Source: Fictibacillus norfolkensis
GTDB lineage: Bacteria > Bacillota > Bacilli > Bacillales > Fictibacillaceae
Assembly (NCBI RefSeq): GCF_014836645.1
Contig: NZ_JACSQM010000001.1
Span: forward strand, 248,001 to 312,000
Direction of reading: 5' to 3'
DNA length: 64,000 bases
Within the stretch, counting starts at the first letter, position 1. Every line of letters starts with the position of its first letter. The notes beneath the pieces were generated by a model. The model did no database searches. It was not told where the DNA came from and saw nothing but the letters and a program-made list of their open reading frames with translations. The position numbers and the translations under genes were made by a program. This document shows positions 1 through 8,764 of this stretch, one piece after another.

Positions 1-628
1 TTTTACCATGTTCTTCTAACGCTTTACGGTAACCATTGAACTTATAATAGCCGTTGATTGGGTCTTCTAGTGGTCCTGTTACCATCGCAACAGATGAATG
101 ACCTTTTTCAAGCAAGTGAGAAACCGCTTCATAAACAGCATTTTGATAGTCGATGTTTACAGATGGAACTTCTTCGTTCATATCCACTGTAGCAGCCATA
201 ACGATTGGAACAGCCGCACGCTTGAATTCTTCTACATGCTCTTCTGTGATCTTCCCGCCCATGAATACAATTCCGTCCACCTGCTTACCTAGTAAAGTGT
301 TTAACAGATGGATCTCTTTATCTTTGTTCTGATCAGAGTTACAAAGGATAATGTTGTATTTGTACATGGTTGCAATATCTTCAATACCACGAGCGAGTTC
401 GGCAAAAAAGATGCTAGAGATATCCGGAATGATAACGCCGACCGTTGTTGTTTTCTTGCTTGCTAGTCCCCTTGCTACTGCATTCGGACGGTAGCCTAAC
501 CTTTCGATCGCTTCAAGCACTTTCTTTCTAGTAGATGGCTTGACGTTTGGGTTTCCGTTAACAACACGAGAAACCGTTGCCATTGAGACACCTGCCTCAC
601 GAGCTACATCATAAATTGTTGTATTCAA
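1..628 (-). CDS. ccpA: Catabolite control protein A, 5' part (CcpA)
   Basis: LacI/GalR-family regulator that, with HPr-Ser-P, represses or activates carbon-catabolite genes by binding cre sites. The visible 209 codons start with the LacI helix-turn-helix ([12 protein letters not shown] near residue 15) and continue into the periplasmic-binding-protein-like effector domain. The 3' end lies beyond the window edge, so the gene is partial only because of the window. The start is TTG at 628, chosen because an AAGGAGGA ribosome site sits 6-7 nt upstream and the protein then begins directly at the DNA-binding domain. It lies downstream of aroA as in B. subtilis, but a terminator (835-874) and its own promoter (678-706) suggest mainly independent transcription. 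Confidence 0.96.
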   Translation of the reverse strand, partial: MNTTIYDVAREAGVSMATVSRVVNGNPNVKPSTRKKVLEAIERLGYRPNAVARGLASKKTTTVGVIIPDISSIFFAELARGIEDIATMYKYNIILCNSDQNKDKEIHLLNTLLGKQVDGIVFMGGKITEEHVEEFKRAAVPIVMAATVDMNEEVPSVNIDYQNAVYEAVSHLLEKGHSSVAMVTGPLEDPINGYYKFNGYRKALEEHGK

Positions 629-677
629 AAAAAATCCTCCTTATATACTGCATATCCGACAGCTATGTAATGCTATT

Positions 678-706
678 ATCATACGATAAAGTAGTAAAGT
701 AGGCAA
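678..706 (-). promoter_or_regulatory. Putative sigma-A promoter of ccpA
   Basis: On the minus strand a TTGCCT -35 box (701-706) is separated by 17 bp from a TATGAT -10 box (678-683), about 50 bp upstream of the ccpA TTG start. The boxes match the consensus at 4/6 and 5/6 positions with ideal spacing. This is inference from sequence only. Confidence 0.5.
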
Positions 707-834
707 CGAATAGAGACATGTTTCACCATTTATTCATACATTAAAAAAAGAATAAAATAAAATGCACCTATTTTACTTATTTTTGGCGAAAATAGGCAGA
801 ATCATACACTTTTTCAGAGTGGATATTGATATAT

Positions 835-874
835 AAAAAAAACCGGCAGCATTTATCACAAAAGCTGACCGGTT
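835..874 (-). terminator. Terminator downstream of aroA
   Basis: On the minus strand a stem of ACCGG and CAGC arms with one bulged base (842-873) is followed by a run of eight U. It lies immediately after the aroA stop codon and separates aroA from ccpA. Confidence 0.85.
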
Positions 875-883
875 CTCTACTTA

Positions 884-1972
884 TTAAACCATCTGATTTA
901 GTTTAAGAAAACGGGAAGAAACAAGTTCTTCAACAAATCTTTGAAATTCTTCGATGTTCATCTGCTGTGCAGCATCCGACAAAGCTACGGCTGGGTCTGG
1001 ATGTACTTCTGCCATCACTCCATCTGCACCGATTGCAAAAGCTGCCTTTGCAGCTGGAAGGAGCAGATCTTTTCTCCCTGTTGAATGCGTTACATCTACA
1101 AACACAGGCAGGTGTGTTTCTTGTTTTAAAATGGGCACCGCTGTAATATCCAACGTGTTTCGTGTTGCCCGTTCATACGTTCGAATACCTCTTTCACAAA
1201 GGATGATCTGCCCATTTCCTTGTGACATGATATATTCAGCTGAGTTGATAAACTCATCAAGTGTTGCTGCGAGTCCTCTTTTTAATAAAACAGGCTTATT
1301 GAGTCTTCCAGCTGCTTTTAACAGCTCATAGTTCTGCATGTTTCTAGCACCAATTTGAATGATGTCTAAATACTCACATGCCATATCAAGGTCTTGGGGA
1401 TGGACGATTTCACTGATTACCGCACAATTGTATTCATCTGCCACTTTTTTCAGAATCTGAAGTCCTTCCACGCCTAAACCTTGGAAATCATAAGGTGACG
1501 TTCGAGGTTTGAACGCTCCGCCTCGTAACAACTTCACACCATTCTTCGTAACAGCTTCTGCGACTGAAGCTGTTTGTTCATAACTCTCTACAGCACACGG
1601 TCCAGCAATCAAAATAGGATTTCCGTTTCCGATCTCCAGACCTTTAACAGAAATAACCGTATCTTCAGGTCTTTGTTTTCTCGAGACAAGAAGCTCTTTT
1701 TTGTGATTCACTTCTTGTAATTCGAGACCTGCTTTAAAAATTTCTTTAAAAAGATGGTGAAGTGTACTCGTTTCAAAGGGTCCTTGGTTCTCTGATGAAA
1801 CGAGATCTAACATATGCCTTTCTCTAACAGGATCGTACTTCTTCATACCTTGATCGGATTTAATCTCACCGATTCGCTGAACAATCTTACCTCGTTTATT
1901 GATCAATGCTAACAATTCTTTATTTACAACATCAAGCTCGGACCGTAACGTGTTTAACTCTAGATGATTCAT
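884..1972 (-). CDS. aroA: Bifunctional chorismate mutase / DAHP synthase
   Basis: Catalyses the first step of the shikimate pathway (phosphoenolpyruvate + erythrose-4-phosphate to DAHP). An N-terminal AroQ-type chorismate mutase domain (about residues 1-90) is known in this family to act as the allosteric sensor. The DAHP synthase barrel follows, with GPCAVES at 124-130 and [15 protein letters not shown] at 151-165 binding substrates. The 362 residues compare with about 358 in B. subtilis AroA(G). ATG start at 1972 preceded by GAGGTG. Upstream and divergent is the FtsA-like gene, so the usual ytxJ-aroA neighbourhood is interrupted here by one insertion. Confidence 0.96.
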   Translation of the reverse strand: MNHLELNTLRSELDVVNKELLALINKRGKIVQRIGEIKSDQGMKKYDPVRERHMLDLVSSENQGPFETSTLHHLFKEIFKAGLELQEVNHKKELLVSRKQRPEDTVISVKGLEIGNGNPILIAGPCAVESYEQTASVAEAVTKNGVKLLRGGAFKPRTSPYDFQGLGVEGLQILKKVADEYNCAVISEIVHPQDLDMACEYLDIIQIGARNMQNYELLKAAGRLNKPVLLKRGLAATLDEFINSAEYIMSQGNGQIILCERGIRTYERATRNTLDITAVPILKQETHLPVFVDVTHSTGRKDLLLPAAKAAFAIGADGVMAEVHPDPAVALSDAAQQMNIEEFQRFVEELVSSRFLKLNQMV

Positions 1973-2090
1973 ATATGAGCACCTCAGTATTTATATAATG
2001 TAAGAAATATGATACATTTCTAATAATTGGGACGTTTTCTAATAAACTTATAAGACCTATACATCTATCGTAACAAAAAGAGGTGCCTTC

Positions 2091-4244
2091 GTGGACAAAA
2101 ATCTTTTATTCGCATTAGATATCGGTACACGCTCCGTGGTCGGTATGATTTTAAAACAGCATGTAAACGGAAAGTATGAAATTTTACATAAAAAAATGAT
2201 CGAACATGAAGAGCGTTCTATGCTTGATGGGCAGATCCACCATATACCTGCTGTCGCCAGAGTAATAAAGACTATAAAAAATCAGCTCGAACTTGAAGTA
2301 GGTTCGCTTACTAAAGTTTGTGTTGCTGCAGCAGGGAGAGCTCTTAAGACCGTGAAAGGCCGTTCTGAAAAAGATCTTTCACTAGGTGAAATCACTTCAA
2401 ATGAAGAAGTGATCCATATGGAACTTGCAGCGGTTCAACAGGCTCAATACCAGTTAGCGAGCCTATTAGATGAGAATTCAAATTTACTCTACGATTGCGT
2501 TGGATATTCTGTTCTTCATTATTACCTCGACGAGCAGGAGATCGGGAGCTTTATCGGTCAGCAAGGAAACAAAGCTAGTGTAGAAGTCATCGCTACATTT
2601 TTACCGAGAGTGGTTGTTGATTCCTTAATGAAAGCTCTAGACGAAGCTGGGCTTGAAATGGAAGCTCTAACGTTAGAACCAATCGCAGCAATCAATGTGC
2701 TAATTCCGCCTTCTATGCGTAGGTTAAATGTAGCTCTTGTTGATATTGGAGCAGGTACTTCAGATATTGCGATTACCGCTCAAGGGACAGTTATTGCGTA
2801 TGGTATGGTTCCGGTCGCAGGAGATGAAATTACGGAAGCCATCAGTTCTGCTTTTTTGTTAGATTTTCCTGTAGCTGAGCAGCTTAAACGATCGTTAACT
2901 GAAGAAACAGTTGTAACCTATACTGACATCTTAGGGTTCCCATCGCAAAAAGACACATCTGAAGTCATCTCGATGATCGGGTATTCCATAGAAAGTTTAG
3001 CAGTTGGAATTACGAAGGAGATTCTTCGGTTGAACGCCAAAGCACCTCAGGCGATCATGCTTGTTGGAGGAGGCAGTCTAACACCTCTATTACGTGAGAA
3101 AGTGGCTGAAATTCTAAATCTGCCTATTGAACGCGTAGCGATTCGAGGGCTTAACGCTATCCAATCCTTGATCCCTACATTAAAAGAAGAAGGTCCTGAA
3201 CTCGTAACACCTGTAGGTATCGGTATTGCGGCTAAAGAAAATCCAGTTAAATATGTAACCGTCTCTGTGAATGCAAAGACAATACGTTTATTTCAAGTGA
3301 AAAAACTTACGATCGGTGATGCCTTGATTGCTGGAGGAGCTGATCTTTCGAAACTTTATGGTAAACCTGGATTGGGATTGATGGTTCGGTTGAATGGTGA
3401 AGTGAAAATGTTTAAAGGAAAGATCGGTTCAGCTCCTTCCATCAAGATGAATGGCGTTTACAGCACCCTGTCAGATGAAATCTTAGAGGGTGCTACGATT
3501 CATTATGAATCCGGACAAAACGGCGAGGATGCAGAGGTTACCATTCAAGAAGCTTATGACGATCACTCTGTAAAAACGTTATGGGTGAACGGTAAGGCTG
3601 AGACGTTTGAAACTCATTATTTTATTAATGAACAACGTGTATGTGCAGATACGATAATACAAGATAGAGATGAATGCTATTATCGTTTCCCTTCTACCCT
3701 TATAGATATATTTGATCTAAAAGAATGGAACAGCGAAACAAAACGGTCGCATTTTACTATTTTTGTAGATGGCAAGCCTCTTTCCATTCCAACAAAACTC
3801 ACTGATTCGGTGTATCTGAACGAGCAAAGAGTTAATCTGAACACATTATGGCATGATGGAGATCGATTAGAGTATCAACGTACTGAAGAAGAGCAAATAA
3901 CTTTAAAACATGTAACGGATGCTCTAGACGTAAATCTGCATCAATCATGTACGGTTATTTTTAACGAGGAAGAACTAACTCTAGTCCGGCCACTCTATAG
4001 CTTTTATCGGGAAGAAGAAAAGCTTCGTTTGGATTCAGTTCTTTATCACCAGGAAAGGCTTTTGATGAAAATGACAGATCAAAAAGCGTTTATTTTTCAG
4101 GATGTGTTTACAGAAGTTGAACTAGTTCTCCAACCAAAGCCTGGTGAGAGCTTGATTCTGTTAAAGAATGGTGAAAAGGCAGGCTTTCAAACCGAGATTC
4201 AAACAGGAGATAAACTGCTATTAAAATTTGAAATGCTTGTTTAA
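2091..4244 (+). CDS. FtsA/PilM-like actin-fold ATPase with long C-terminal extension
   Basis: A 717-residue protein whose first roughly 380 residues have the actin/Hsp70 (ASKHA) ATP-binding signature: phosphate-1 loop near 7-20 (ALDIGTRSVVG), phosphate-2 DIGAGTSD at 218-225 and the adenosine motif VGGGS at 325-329. This resembles FtsA, but canonical FtsA is about 420-440 residues. The remaining 330 residues look like several weak beta-rich repeats that end in 'DGD'-like turns (for example WHDGDRLEYQ and IQTGDKLLLKFE). No C-terminal amphipathic membrane helix typical of FtsA is apparent. The GTG start at 2091 has AGAGGTG 5 nt upstream. Its cellular role is unknown to me; names such as 'cell division protein FtsA' rest only on the N-terminal fold. 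Confidence 0.75.
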   Translation: MDKNLLFALDIGTRSVVGMILKQHVNGKYEILHKKMIEHEERSMLDGQIHHIPAVARVIKTIKNQLELEVGSLTKVCVAAAGRALKTVKGRSEKDLSLGEITSNEEVIHMELAAVQQAQYQLASLLDENSNLLYDCVGYSVLHYYLDEQEIGSFIGQQGNKASVEVIATFLPRVVVDSLMKALDEAGLEMEALTLEPIAAINVLIPPSMRRLNVALVDIGAGTSDIAITAQGTVIAYGMVPVAGDEITEAISSAFLLDFPVAEQLKRSLTEETVVTYTDILGFPSQKDTSEVISMIGYSIESLAVGITKEILRLNAKAPQAIMLVGGGSLTPLLREKVAEILNLPIERVAIRGLNAIQSLIPTLKEEGPELVTPVGIGIAAKENPVKYVTVSVNAKTIRLFQVKKLTIGDALIAGGADLSKLYGKPGLGLMVRLNGEVKMFKGKIGSAPSIKMNGVYSTLSDEILEGATIHYESGQNGEDAEVTIQEAYDDHSVKTLWVNGKAETFETHYFINEQRVCADTIIQDRDECYYRFPSTLIDIFDLKEWNSETKRSHFTIFVDGKPLSIPTKLTDSVYLNEQRVNLNTLWHDGDRLEYQRTEEEQITLKHVTDALDVNLHQSCTVIFNEEELTLVRPLYSFYREEEKLRLDSVLYHQERLLMKMTDQKAFIFQDVFTEVELVLQPKPGESLILLKNGEKAGFQTEIQTGDKLLLKFEMLV

Positions 4245-4254
4245 AAACAAAGAA

Positions 4255-4282
4255 AAAAGCGTAGCATTTCTGCTACGCTTTT
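4255..4282. terminator. Bidirectional terminator between FtsA-like gene and ytxJ
   Basis: A perfect 12-bp stem (AAAAGCGTAGCA with its complement, loop TTTC) has A-rich sequence on the left and T-rich on the right, so it can end both convergent transcripts. The stem extends into the last codons of ytxJ (stop at 4273-4275). Confidence 0.85.
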
Positions 4283-4611
4283 GTTTTTTCATTTGCTTGT
4301 GCAAGCTTTTTATTGGTGATGTTCCAATGAGAATCATGCCAAACCACATTATCTCCATCGAAGATTAATACTTGAGGTGATTCGTGCTTCACTCCTGTTT
4401 GCTCTGCAATCGCATTGCTTAATGACCTTGCATCTTGAACGTTCAAATAATACAATGTTTCGTTCTCGTTATCTGCTGCAAACTTTTGGAATTCTTTAAA
4501 AGCTTCATGACTCACAGGACATGTAGTACTGTTCTTCATCAAAATAATGCGGTTTCTTTGTTCTTTGACTAGATTCCAATCTTGTTCGTTCTGTAGTTGA
4601 ATAAGTGACAT
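4273..4611 (-). CDS. ytxJ: Bacillithiol-system monothiol redox protein YtxJ
   Basis: Thioredoxin-fold protein of the DUF2847/YtxJ family, annotated as a monothiol bacilliredoxin that acts on bacillithiolated proteins. The active-site region reads TCPVSHEAF, one cysteine in a TCPVS context as in other YtxJ proteins. The ATG at 4611 (112 residues) is preferred over the ATG pair at 4632 because GGAGGT lies 10 nt upstream of it; the earlier ATG would overlap that ribosome site. It is the last gene of ytxGHJ and follows ytxH after about 80 bp. Family function is from published annotation; the active-site cysteine is seen here. Confidence 0.88.
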   Translation of the reverse strand: MSLIQLQNEQDWNLVKEQRNRIILMKNSTTCPVSHEAFKEFQKFAADNENETLYYLNVQDARSLSNAIAEQTGVKHESPQVLIFDGDNVVWHDSHWNITNKKLAQANEKTKA

Positions 4612-4693
4612 ATTGATTTCTACCTCCATCATAAAAAGAAAAGAAAAAGAAACAAGTTCTTTTTCTTATCTTTTCATATTCACACATTACTTA

Positions 4694-5110
4694 TCAATAT
4701 TTTTGCTCGACTAATTCTTGCTCATTAGCAGGATCGTAGTCTAATTTGCCTTCATCTTGGATATCGTCTGTAATTTCACCATACAGTTCAGACGCGTTTT
4801 CTTCTTCTTTCGCACGCCATTTATCGATGTCTTTACGAAGGTTTGAAGTAAGATCTTTTACCTTTGTTGCAACTTGATTCGACTGCTCAGATACTGTCTT
4901 AACAATGTTTGAGGATTTTTCACGTGCCAAATGAGAGATCTCATTACTTTTATCCTTTAGATAGACAGCTTGTTCATTCAGATCGCTTCGCAATTCCTTT
5001 CCTGCTTTAGGCGCTAATAAAAGCGCTGCTGCAGCCCCTAACATACCACCAACAAGAGCACCGATAATAAAATCTTTGCTGTCAATGTTTTGGTTGTTAT
5101 TGTTGCTCAT
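4694..5110 (-). CDS. ytxH: YtxH domain general-stress protein
   Basis: A 138-residue YtxH-family protein. After a polar start it has one glycine/alanine-rich hydrophobic segment (about residues 14-33, IGALVGGMLGAAAALLLAPK), probably a membrane anchor, then a highly charged helical region rich in lysine and glutamate that could form a coiled coil. The ATG at 5110 follows the ytxG stop codon directly (TAAATG), with GGAGGAG upstream inside the ytxG end, so the two are translationally coupled. The molecular function of YtxH proteins is not established; the operon is known in B. subtilis as the stress- and sporulation-responsive csb40 operon. Confidence 0.9.
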   Translation of the reverse strand: MSNNNNQNIDSKDFIIGALVGGMLGAAAALLLAPKAGKELRSDLNEQAVYLKDKSNEISHLAREKSSNIVKTVSEQSNQVATKVKDLTSNLRKDIDKWRAKEEENASELYGEITDDIQDEGKLDYDPANEQELVEQKY

Positions 5111-5566
5111 TTACACTCCTCCTCTGGAATATTGTCTTTGTGTTGTTTCAACATTGGATTTTTTGAGTTTGTATTTTTCCCATAAATTCAATGCTGCATT
5201 TCCCCATTGAACCGCTTGCGATATTTGCTTAGACTGTCGCTCTGTTTCAACCGTAATCTGGTCTGTTACTTTGCGAACAGATTGGTTCACCTTTTGAACG
5301 GATTGACCGAAATCTTGAACTGCAGAGAACACGTTGTTAAGTGAATCTGATTTCTTTTGAACATCCTCGGCTAACTGGTTTGTTTTATGTAACAAATCGG
5401 TTGTCTCGCGCGTTACGCCATCTAATTGCTTCTCTAGACTTTCTAGCGTTACCGCGACATGATTGAGGGTAATTTGTAAAGATTTTAAAGCCCCTGATAA
5501 AAAATAAACGAGTACGACAAATGCAACTGCGACTAATGCTACACTGATTGAGATAATGATATCCAT
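5111..5566 (-). CDS. ytxG: DUF948 membrane protein YtxG
   Basis: A 151-residue DUF948 protein with one N-terminal transmembrane helix (about residues 2-24, IIISISVALVAVAFVVLVYF) followed by a long predicted coiled coil with heptad-like leucines, and no catalytic motif. The start at 5566 (MDIIIS) is chosen because AGGAGGTG lies 8-10 nt upstream; an in-frame start at 5620 would place 18 charged residues before the membrane helix and lacks a ribosome site. It is first gene of ytxGHJ and is preceded by adjacent sigma-B-like and sigma-H-like promoters, matching the dual control known for the B. subtilis operon. Confidence 0.9.
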   Translation of the reverse strand: MDIIISISVALVAVAFVVLVYFLSGALKSLQITLNHVAVTLESLEKQLDGVTRETTDLLHKTNQLAEDVQKKSDSLNNVFSAVQDFGQSVQKVNQSVRKVTDQITVETERQSKQISQAVQWGNAALNLWEKYKLKKSNVETTQRQYSRGGV

Positions 5567-5601
5567 TATTCGAGACACCTCCTGAAAGTATATTATTGCT
5601 T

Positions 5602-5627
5602 TTTCCCGAGTTTTTATCAAAGGAAAC
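5602..5627 (-). promoter_or_regulatory. Putative sigma-B promoter of ytxGHJ
   Basis: On the minus strand GTTTCC (5622-5627), 14 bp and GGGAAA (5602-5607) fit the sigma-B pattern GTTT..., about 14 bp, GGG(T/A)A. It is about 35 bp upstream of the ytxG start. The -10 lacks the canonical T of GGGTAT, so the assignment leans partly on the known sigma-B control of this operon in B. subtilis. Confidence 0.5.
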
Positions 5628-5642
5628 GTGTTTTTTAATAGT

Positions 5643-5670
5643 ATTCTTTACCACTTCATTAAAATCCTTT
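5643..5670 (-). promoter_or_regulatory. Sigma-H promoter of ytxGHJ
   Basis: On the minus strand AAAGGATTT (5662-5670), 12 bp and AAAGAAT (5643-5649) fit every position of the sigma-H consensus RnAGGAwWW, 11-12 bp, RnnGAAT. It lies just upstream of the sigma-B-like promoter. In B. subtilis this operon is transcribed by both sigma-B and sigma-H, so context supports it. Confidence 0.65.
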
Positions 5671-5743
5671 TCTAGAACATTACAAATTGTTTAAATTAAG
5701 TTAAAATAAAGAAGATATCAAATATATAGGGGGCTTCTTCAAC

Positions 5744-6856
5744 ATGAGAGATCCAAGAATTCAACAACTAGCAAAAAACTTGATTACATATTCGGTAAAC
5801 CTGCAAAAAGGTGAAAAAGTATTAATTGAAAACTTTGGACTGCAAAAAGAACTCGTGAACGCACTTGTTCAAGAAGCATATGCTGCTGGCGGTTTTCCAT
5901 TCGTTTTACTAAAAGACCATTCTGTAATGCGCGCTCAATACACACAAGCAACTGAAGAACAGATGGAAATGATCGCGAAGCACGAAGGTGATCTTATGAA
6001 CCAGATGGATGCTTATATCGGTCTTCGTTCAGGTGACAACATCAACGAAATGTCTGATGTTCCTTCTGAAAAAATGGCACTTTATGAAAAAACAATCTTT
6101 GCGATGCACCGTAAGATTCGTATCAAAAAGACGAAATGGTGTGTGCTTCGTTATCCGAACGCATCTATGGCACAATCTGCTAGCATGAGTACAGAAGCTT
6201 TTGAAGACTTCTATTTTGAAGTATGTAACCTTGACTATGGAAAAATGGATGACGCGATGACTGCACTAAAAGATTTGATGGATAAGACGGATAAAGTTCG
6301 CATAACAGGGCCGGGAACTGATCTATCGTTCTCGATCAAAGATATTCCATCCATTAAATGTTCAGGACAAAACAACATTCCAGATGGCGAAGTGTTCACA
6401 GCTCCCGTTAAAGACTCTGTTAACGGAACGATTTCGTATAACACGCCATCTCCATATAACGGCTTTACGTTTGAAAATGTACAGTTGACGTTTGAAAACG
6501 GTAAGATTGTAAAAGCGACAGCAAACGATTCTGAACGCATCAACAAAATTTTCGATACCGATGAAGGTTCACGTTATGTAGGTGAGTTTGCGATCGGTGT
6601 TAACCCGTTCATCAAGCATCCGATGAAAGATATTCTTTTCGATGAGAAGATCGACGGCAGCTTCCACTTTACGCCTGGTCAAGCGTATGAAGAAGCGTAT
6701 AACGGAAATGAATCAAACATCCATTGGGATATGGTCATGATCCAGCGTCCTGATTACGGCGGCGGGGAAATCTTCTTTGATGACGTGTTGATCCGTAAAG
6801 ATGGCGTTTTCGTTCTGCCTGAATTAGAGCAATTAAACCCTGAGAATTTAAAGTAA
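5744..6856 (+). CDS. ampS: M29 family aminopeptidase
   Basis: A 370-residue cytosolic metallo-aminopeptidase of family M29 (AmpS/PepS/aminopeptidase T) that releases N-terminal residues from peptides. Metal ligands of the family are recognisable: glutamates in DGEVFTAP and VGEFAIGVNP, a histidine in GSFHFTPGQAY, and the closing H-x-D in NIHWDMV. The length is that of the shorter M29 subgroup; B. subtilis AmpS is about 410 residues. The start at 5744 has a GGGGG ribosome site 8-10 nt upstream. It is divergent from ytxG and shares a short intergenic region with the ytxG stress promoters. A strong hairpin terminator follows about 130 bp after the stop. Confidence 0.92.
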   Translation: MRDPRIQQLAKNLITYSVNLQKGEKVLIENFGLQKELVNALVQEAYAAGGFPFVLLKDHSVMRAQYTQATEEQMEMIAKHEGDLMNQMDAYIGLRSGDNINEMSDVPSEKMALYEKTIFAMHRKIRIKKTKWCVLRYPNASMAQSASMSTEAFEDFYFEVCNLDYGKMDDAMTALKDLMDKTDKVRITGPGTDLSFSIKDIPSIKCSGQNNIPDGEVFTAPVKDSVNGTISYNTPSPYNGFTFENVQLTFENGKIVKATANDSERINKIFDTDEGSRYVGEFAIGVNPFIKHPMKDILFDEKIDGSFHFTPGQAYEEAYNGNESNIHWDMVMIQRPDYGGGEIFFDDVLIRKDGVFVLPELEQLNPENLK

Positions 6857-6986
6857 TACTAGTTGATGAGTACCTGGGTGCGTGCGGTCAACCCGCTCGC
6901 CTACCTTGCGAGAAGTTTATCAATTGGTAGACACGCACCTTACGCTACAAGCAACTTATCAATTTAGTACAAGCTTCACCCATAAG

Positions 6987-7018
6987 AAAAAGACTTGCCG
7001 GCCGGCAAGTCTTTTTTT
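6987..7018. terminator. Palindromic bidirectional terminator
   Basis: A perfect palindrome centred on GCCGGCCGGC (AAAGACTTGCC with its complement) is flanked by A-run and T-run, giving a strong terminator on either strand. It is the likely end of the ampS transcript. Confidence 0.85.
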
Positions 7019-7079
7019 AGGCTGTTTTCTAGGAGATTGTTGCTTTTGAGTTGTTTATATTTCCTTCTTTGACTATTTG

Positions 7080-7207
7080 ATTGTAGTGGAAGGTGCGAGA
7101 CTCCTGCGGGACAGGTGGGCAGGTGAGACACTTATACGGAAACGTACGAATGTGGCTCACCGGCTGCCCCGCGGAAAGCGAGCATCTGCAACGGAAATCA
7201 CTACTTT
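7080..7207 (+). repeat. Interspersed hairpin repeat, copy A
   Basis: About 128 bp beginning near AGTGGAAGG, with blocks GCGAGACTCCTGCGGG, CAGGTGAGACACTTA, GGCTCACCGG and GCCCCGCGGAAAGCGA. All these blocks recur in inverted orientation at 49751-49886. Internal arms GGTGAG (7122-7127) and CTCACC (7156-7161), and CCTGCGGG with CCCCGCGG, allow a long hairpin. Similar GC-rich intergenic repeats are common in Bacillus-group genomes. No coding capacity is credible. Confidence 0.75.
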
Positions 7208-7239
7208 CAAAAACAACAAAGAATACGAAAACAGCTTTT

Positions 7240-8547
7240 TTATGGTTTTGCAGTCAGTGTTTCTTCATATGCTCTTTGGAACTTTTGAATATCTCCAGCA
7301 CCCATGAACAATAAAACACCATCTTTGTATTTTTTTAGTACATCCACTTTATCTTCTGTAATGAATTGTGCGTTTGGAATTTTTTCTATCAAATTCTCGA
7401 TTGATAGATTTCCAGCATTCTCTCTTGCAGAACCAAAAATGTCGCAGAGGTAAACATGATCCGCTTCACTTAGGGCTGCTGCAAATTCGTCTAAGAATGT
7501 CTTTGTTCGTGTAAATGTATGTGGTTGGAAGATAGCTACCACTTCACGATTTTTGTACTTATACTTAGTTGCTTCAATCGTTACTTTAATCTCAGTCGGA
7601 TGATGAGCATAGTCATCGATCAAGATTTGATCACCAACTGTTTTTTCAGAGAATCTTCTTTTAACACCAGTAAAGCTCTTCAATTGCTCTTTAATAATAT
7701 CCATCGGTAATGTTTCATAATGACAGATCGCAATGACAGCCAGTGCGTTCAGTACGTTGTGTGTGCCGTATCCAGGAATCTGGAACGTGCCATAAAACGT
7801 GTTGCGAACAAATACATCAAACGTTGTTCCTTCATCACCACGATTAACATTCTTAGCTTGGAAATCGTTATGATCTCCAAAGCCATAGAATACGACGGGC
7901 ACTTGTGCATGAATCTCTTGAAGGTTTGCATCATCACCACATGCGATGATTGCCTTTTTCACTTGCATCGCCATCGCTTGGAAGGCACTGATTACATCTT
8001 TTAAATCAGAAAAATAATCAGGATGATCAAAATCAATGTTTGTGATAATCGCGTAGTCCGGATTATAAGATAAGAAATGTCTGCGATACTCACATGCTTC
8101 AAACACGAAGTATTCGCTTCCCTTGCTACCTTTACCTGTTCCATCACCGATTAGATAAGAAGTAGGCTTAGCAGCACCAACAACATGAGCTAATAAACCT
8201 GTTGTTGACGTTTTCCCGTGTGATCCTGTCACTGCAATCGATGTAAAGTTAGATAGATACTCTCCAAGGAAATGGTGATATCTATGAATAGGAATATTTT
8301 TATCATTTGCAGCTTGAATCTCTTCATGCTGTTCGCCAAAAGCATTACCCGCGATAATCGTTTGACCTTCTTCGACGTTGTTCTTGTCAAACGGTAACAC
8401 CGGTATGTTTTTCTCTTCAAGTGCTGTTTGAGTAAAGATATATTGCTCAATATCAGATCCTTGTACATCATGACCAGTGTCATGAAGGATTTGTGCCAAC
8501 GGGCTCATTCCTGTCCCTTTAATTCCAATAAAATGGTATTTTGTCAT
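7240..8547 (-). CDS. murC: UDP-N-acetylmuramate--L-alanine ligase
   Basis: ATP-dependent cytoplasmic ligase adding L-alanine to UDP-MurNAc, the first amino-acid step of peptidoglycan precursor synthesis. The 435 residues (B. subtilis about 432) show the N-terminal Rossmann start [13 protein letters not shown], the Mur-ligase ATP loop [11 protein letters not shown] at 106-116, and the DDYAHHPTE motif in the C-terminal half. The start at 8547 is supported by GGAGGG 6-7 nt upstream; an open frame continues 29 codons upstream but contains no ribosome site. It is monocistronic here, with an interspersed repeat directly downstream and an extended -10 promoter candidate about 115 bp upstream. Confidence 0.95.
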   Translation of the reverse strand: MTKYHFIGIKGTGMSPLAQILHDTGHDVQGSDIEQYIFTQTALEEKNIPVLPFDKNNVEEGQTIIAGNAFGEQHEEIQAANDKNIPIHRYHHFLGEYLSNFTSIAVTGSHGKTSTTGLLAHVVGAAKPTSYLIGDGTGKGSKGSEYFVFEACEYRRHFLSYNPDYAIITNIDFDHPDYFSDLKDVISAFQAMAMQVKKAIIACGDDANLQEIHAQVPVVFYGFGDHNDFQAKNVNRGDEGTTFDVFVRNTFYGTFQIPGYGTHNVLNALAVIAICHYETLPMDIIKEQLKSFTGVKRRFSEKTVGDQILIDDYAHHPTEIKVTIEATKYKYKNREVVAIFQPHTFTRTKTFLDEFAAALSEADHVYLCDIFGSARENAGNLSIENLIEKIPNAQFITEDKVDVLKKYKDGVLLFMGAGDIQKFQRAYEETLTAKP

Positions 8548-8661
8548 GTATAGCCCTCCACAAAAAGAACACCTTTTAAAAGGCCTATTTGTATTATTAT
8601 ATGCCTGCTGTCTGAAACGGTTATTTATGCACATTCAGGCTTGATTCGGAATACTTGAATC

Positions 8662-8667
8662 ATTATA
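8662..8667 (-). promoter_or_regulatory. Possible extended -10 promoter of murC
   Basis: On the minus strand TATAAT is preceded by TGC (TGn extension), about 115 bp before the murC start. No good -35 box is seen, as is often true for extended -10 promoters. Confidence 0.35.
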
Positions 8668-8764
8668 GCAAAGTTGTTGTCCGTTCACCATGATAGACAA
8701 ATGATAAAAGTCTAATAGAGCTTTTTATCTATTTTTCCCAACTTCTCCAAAATAATAATAGCAG

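Larger units (their letters stand above)
6857..7239. other. Intergenic region: terminator and interspersed repeat
   Basis: This 383-bp gap between ampS and the end of murC holds a palindromic terminator (6987-7018) and one copy of an interspersed hairpin repeat (7080-7207). Open frames across the repeat (such as 7077-7307 on the plus strand) have no homology I recognise and no ribosome site, so I see no gene here. The stretch 6857-6986 shows nothing else recognisable. Confidence 0.6.

Noticed and set aside
7077..7314. Two overlapping plus-strand frames of 73-76 codons in the gap between ampS and murC
   Set aside because: They are read through the interspersed hairpin repeat, lack ribosome sites and homology, and one overlaps the murC end.
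8563..8585. Palindrome CCTTTTAAAAGG in the murC leader
   Set aside because: Short AT-rich palindrome close to the ribosome site; expected by chance and without a clear regulatory match.
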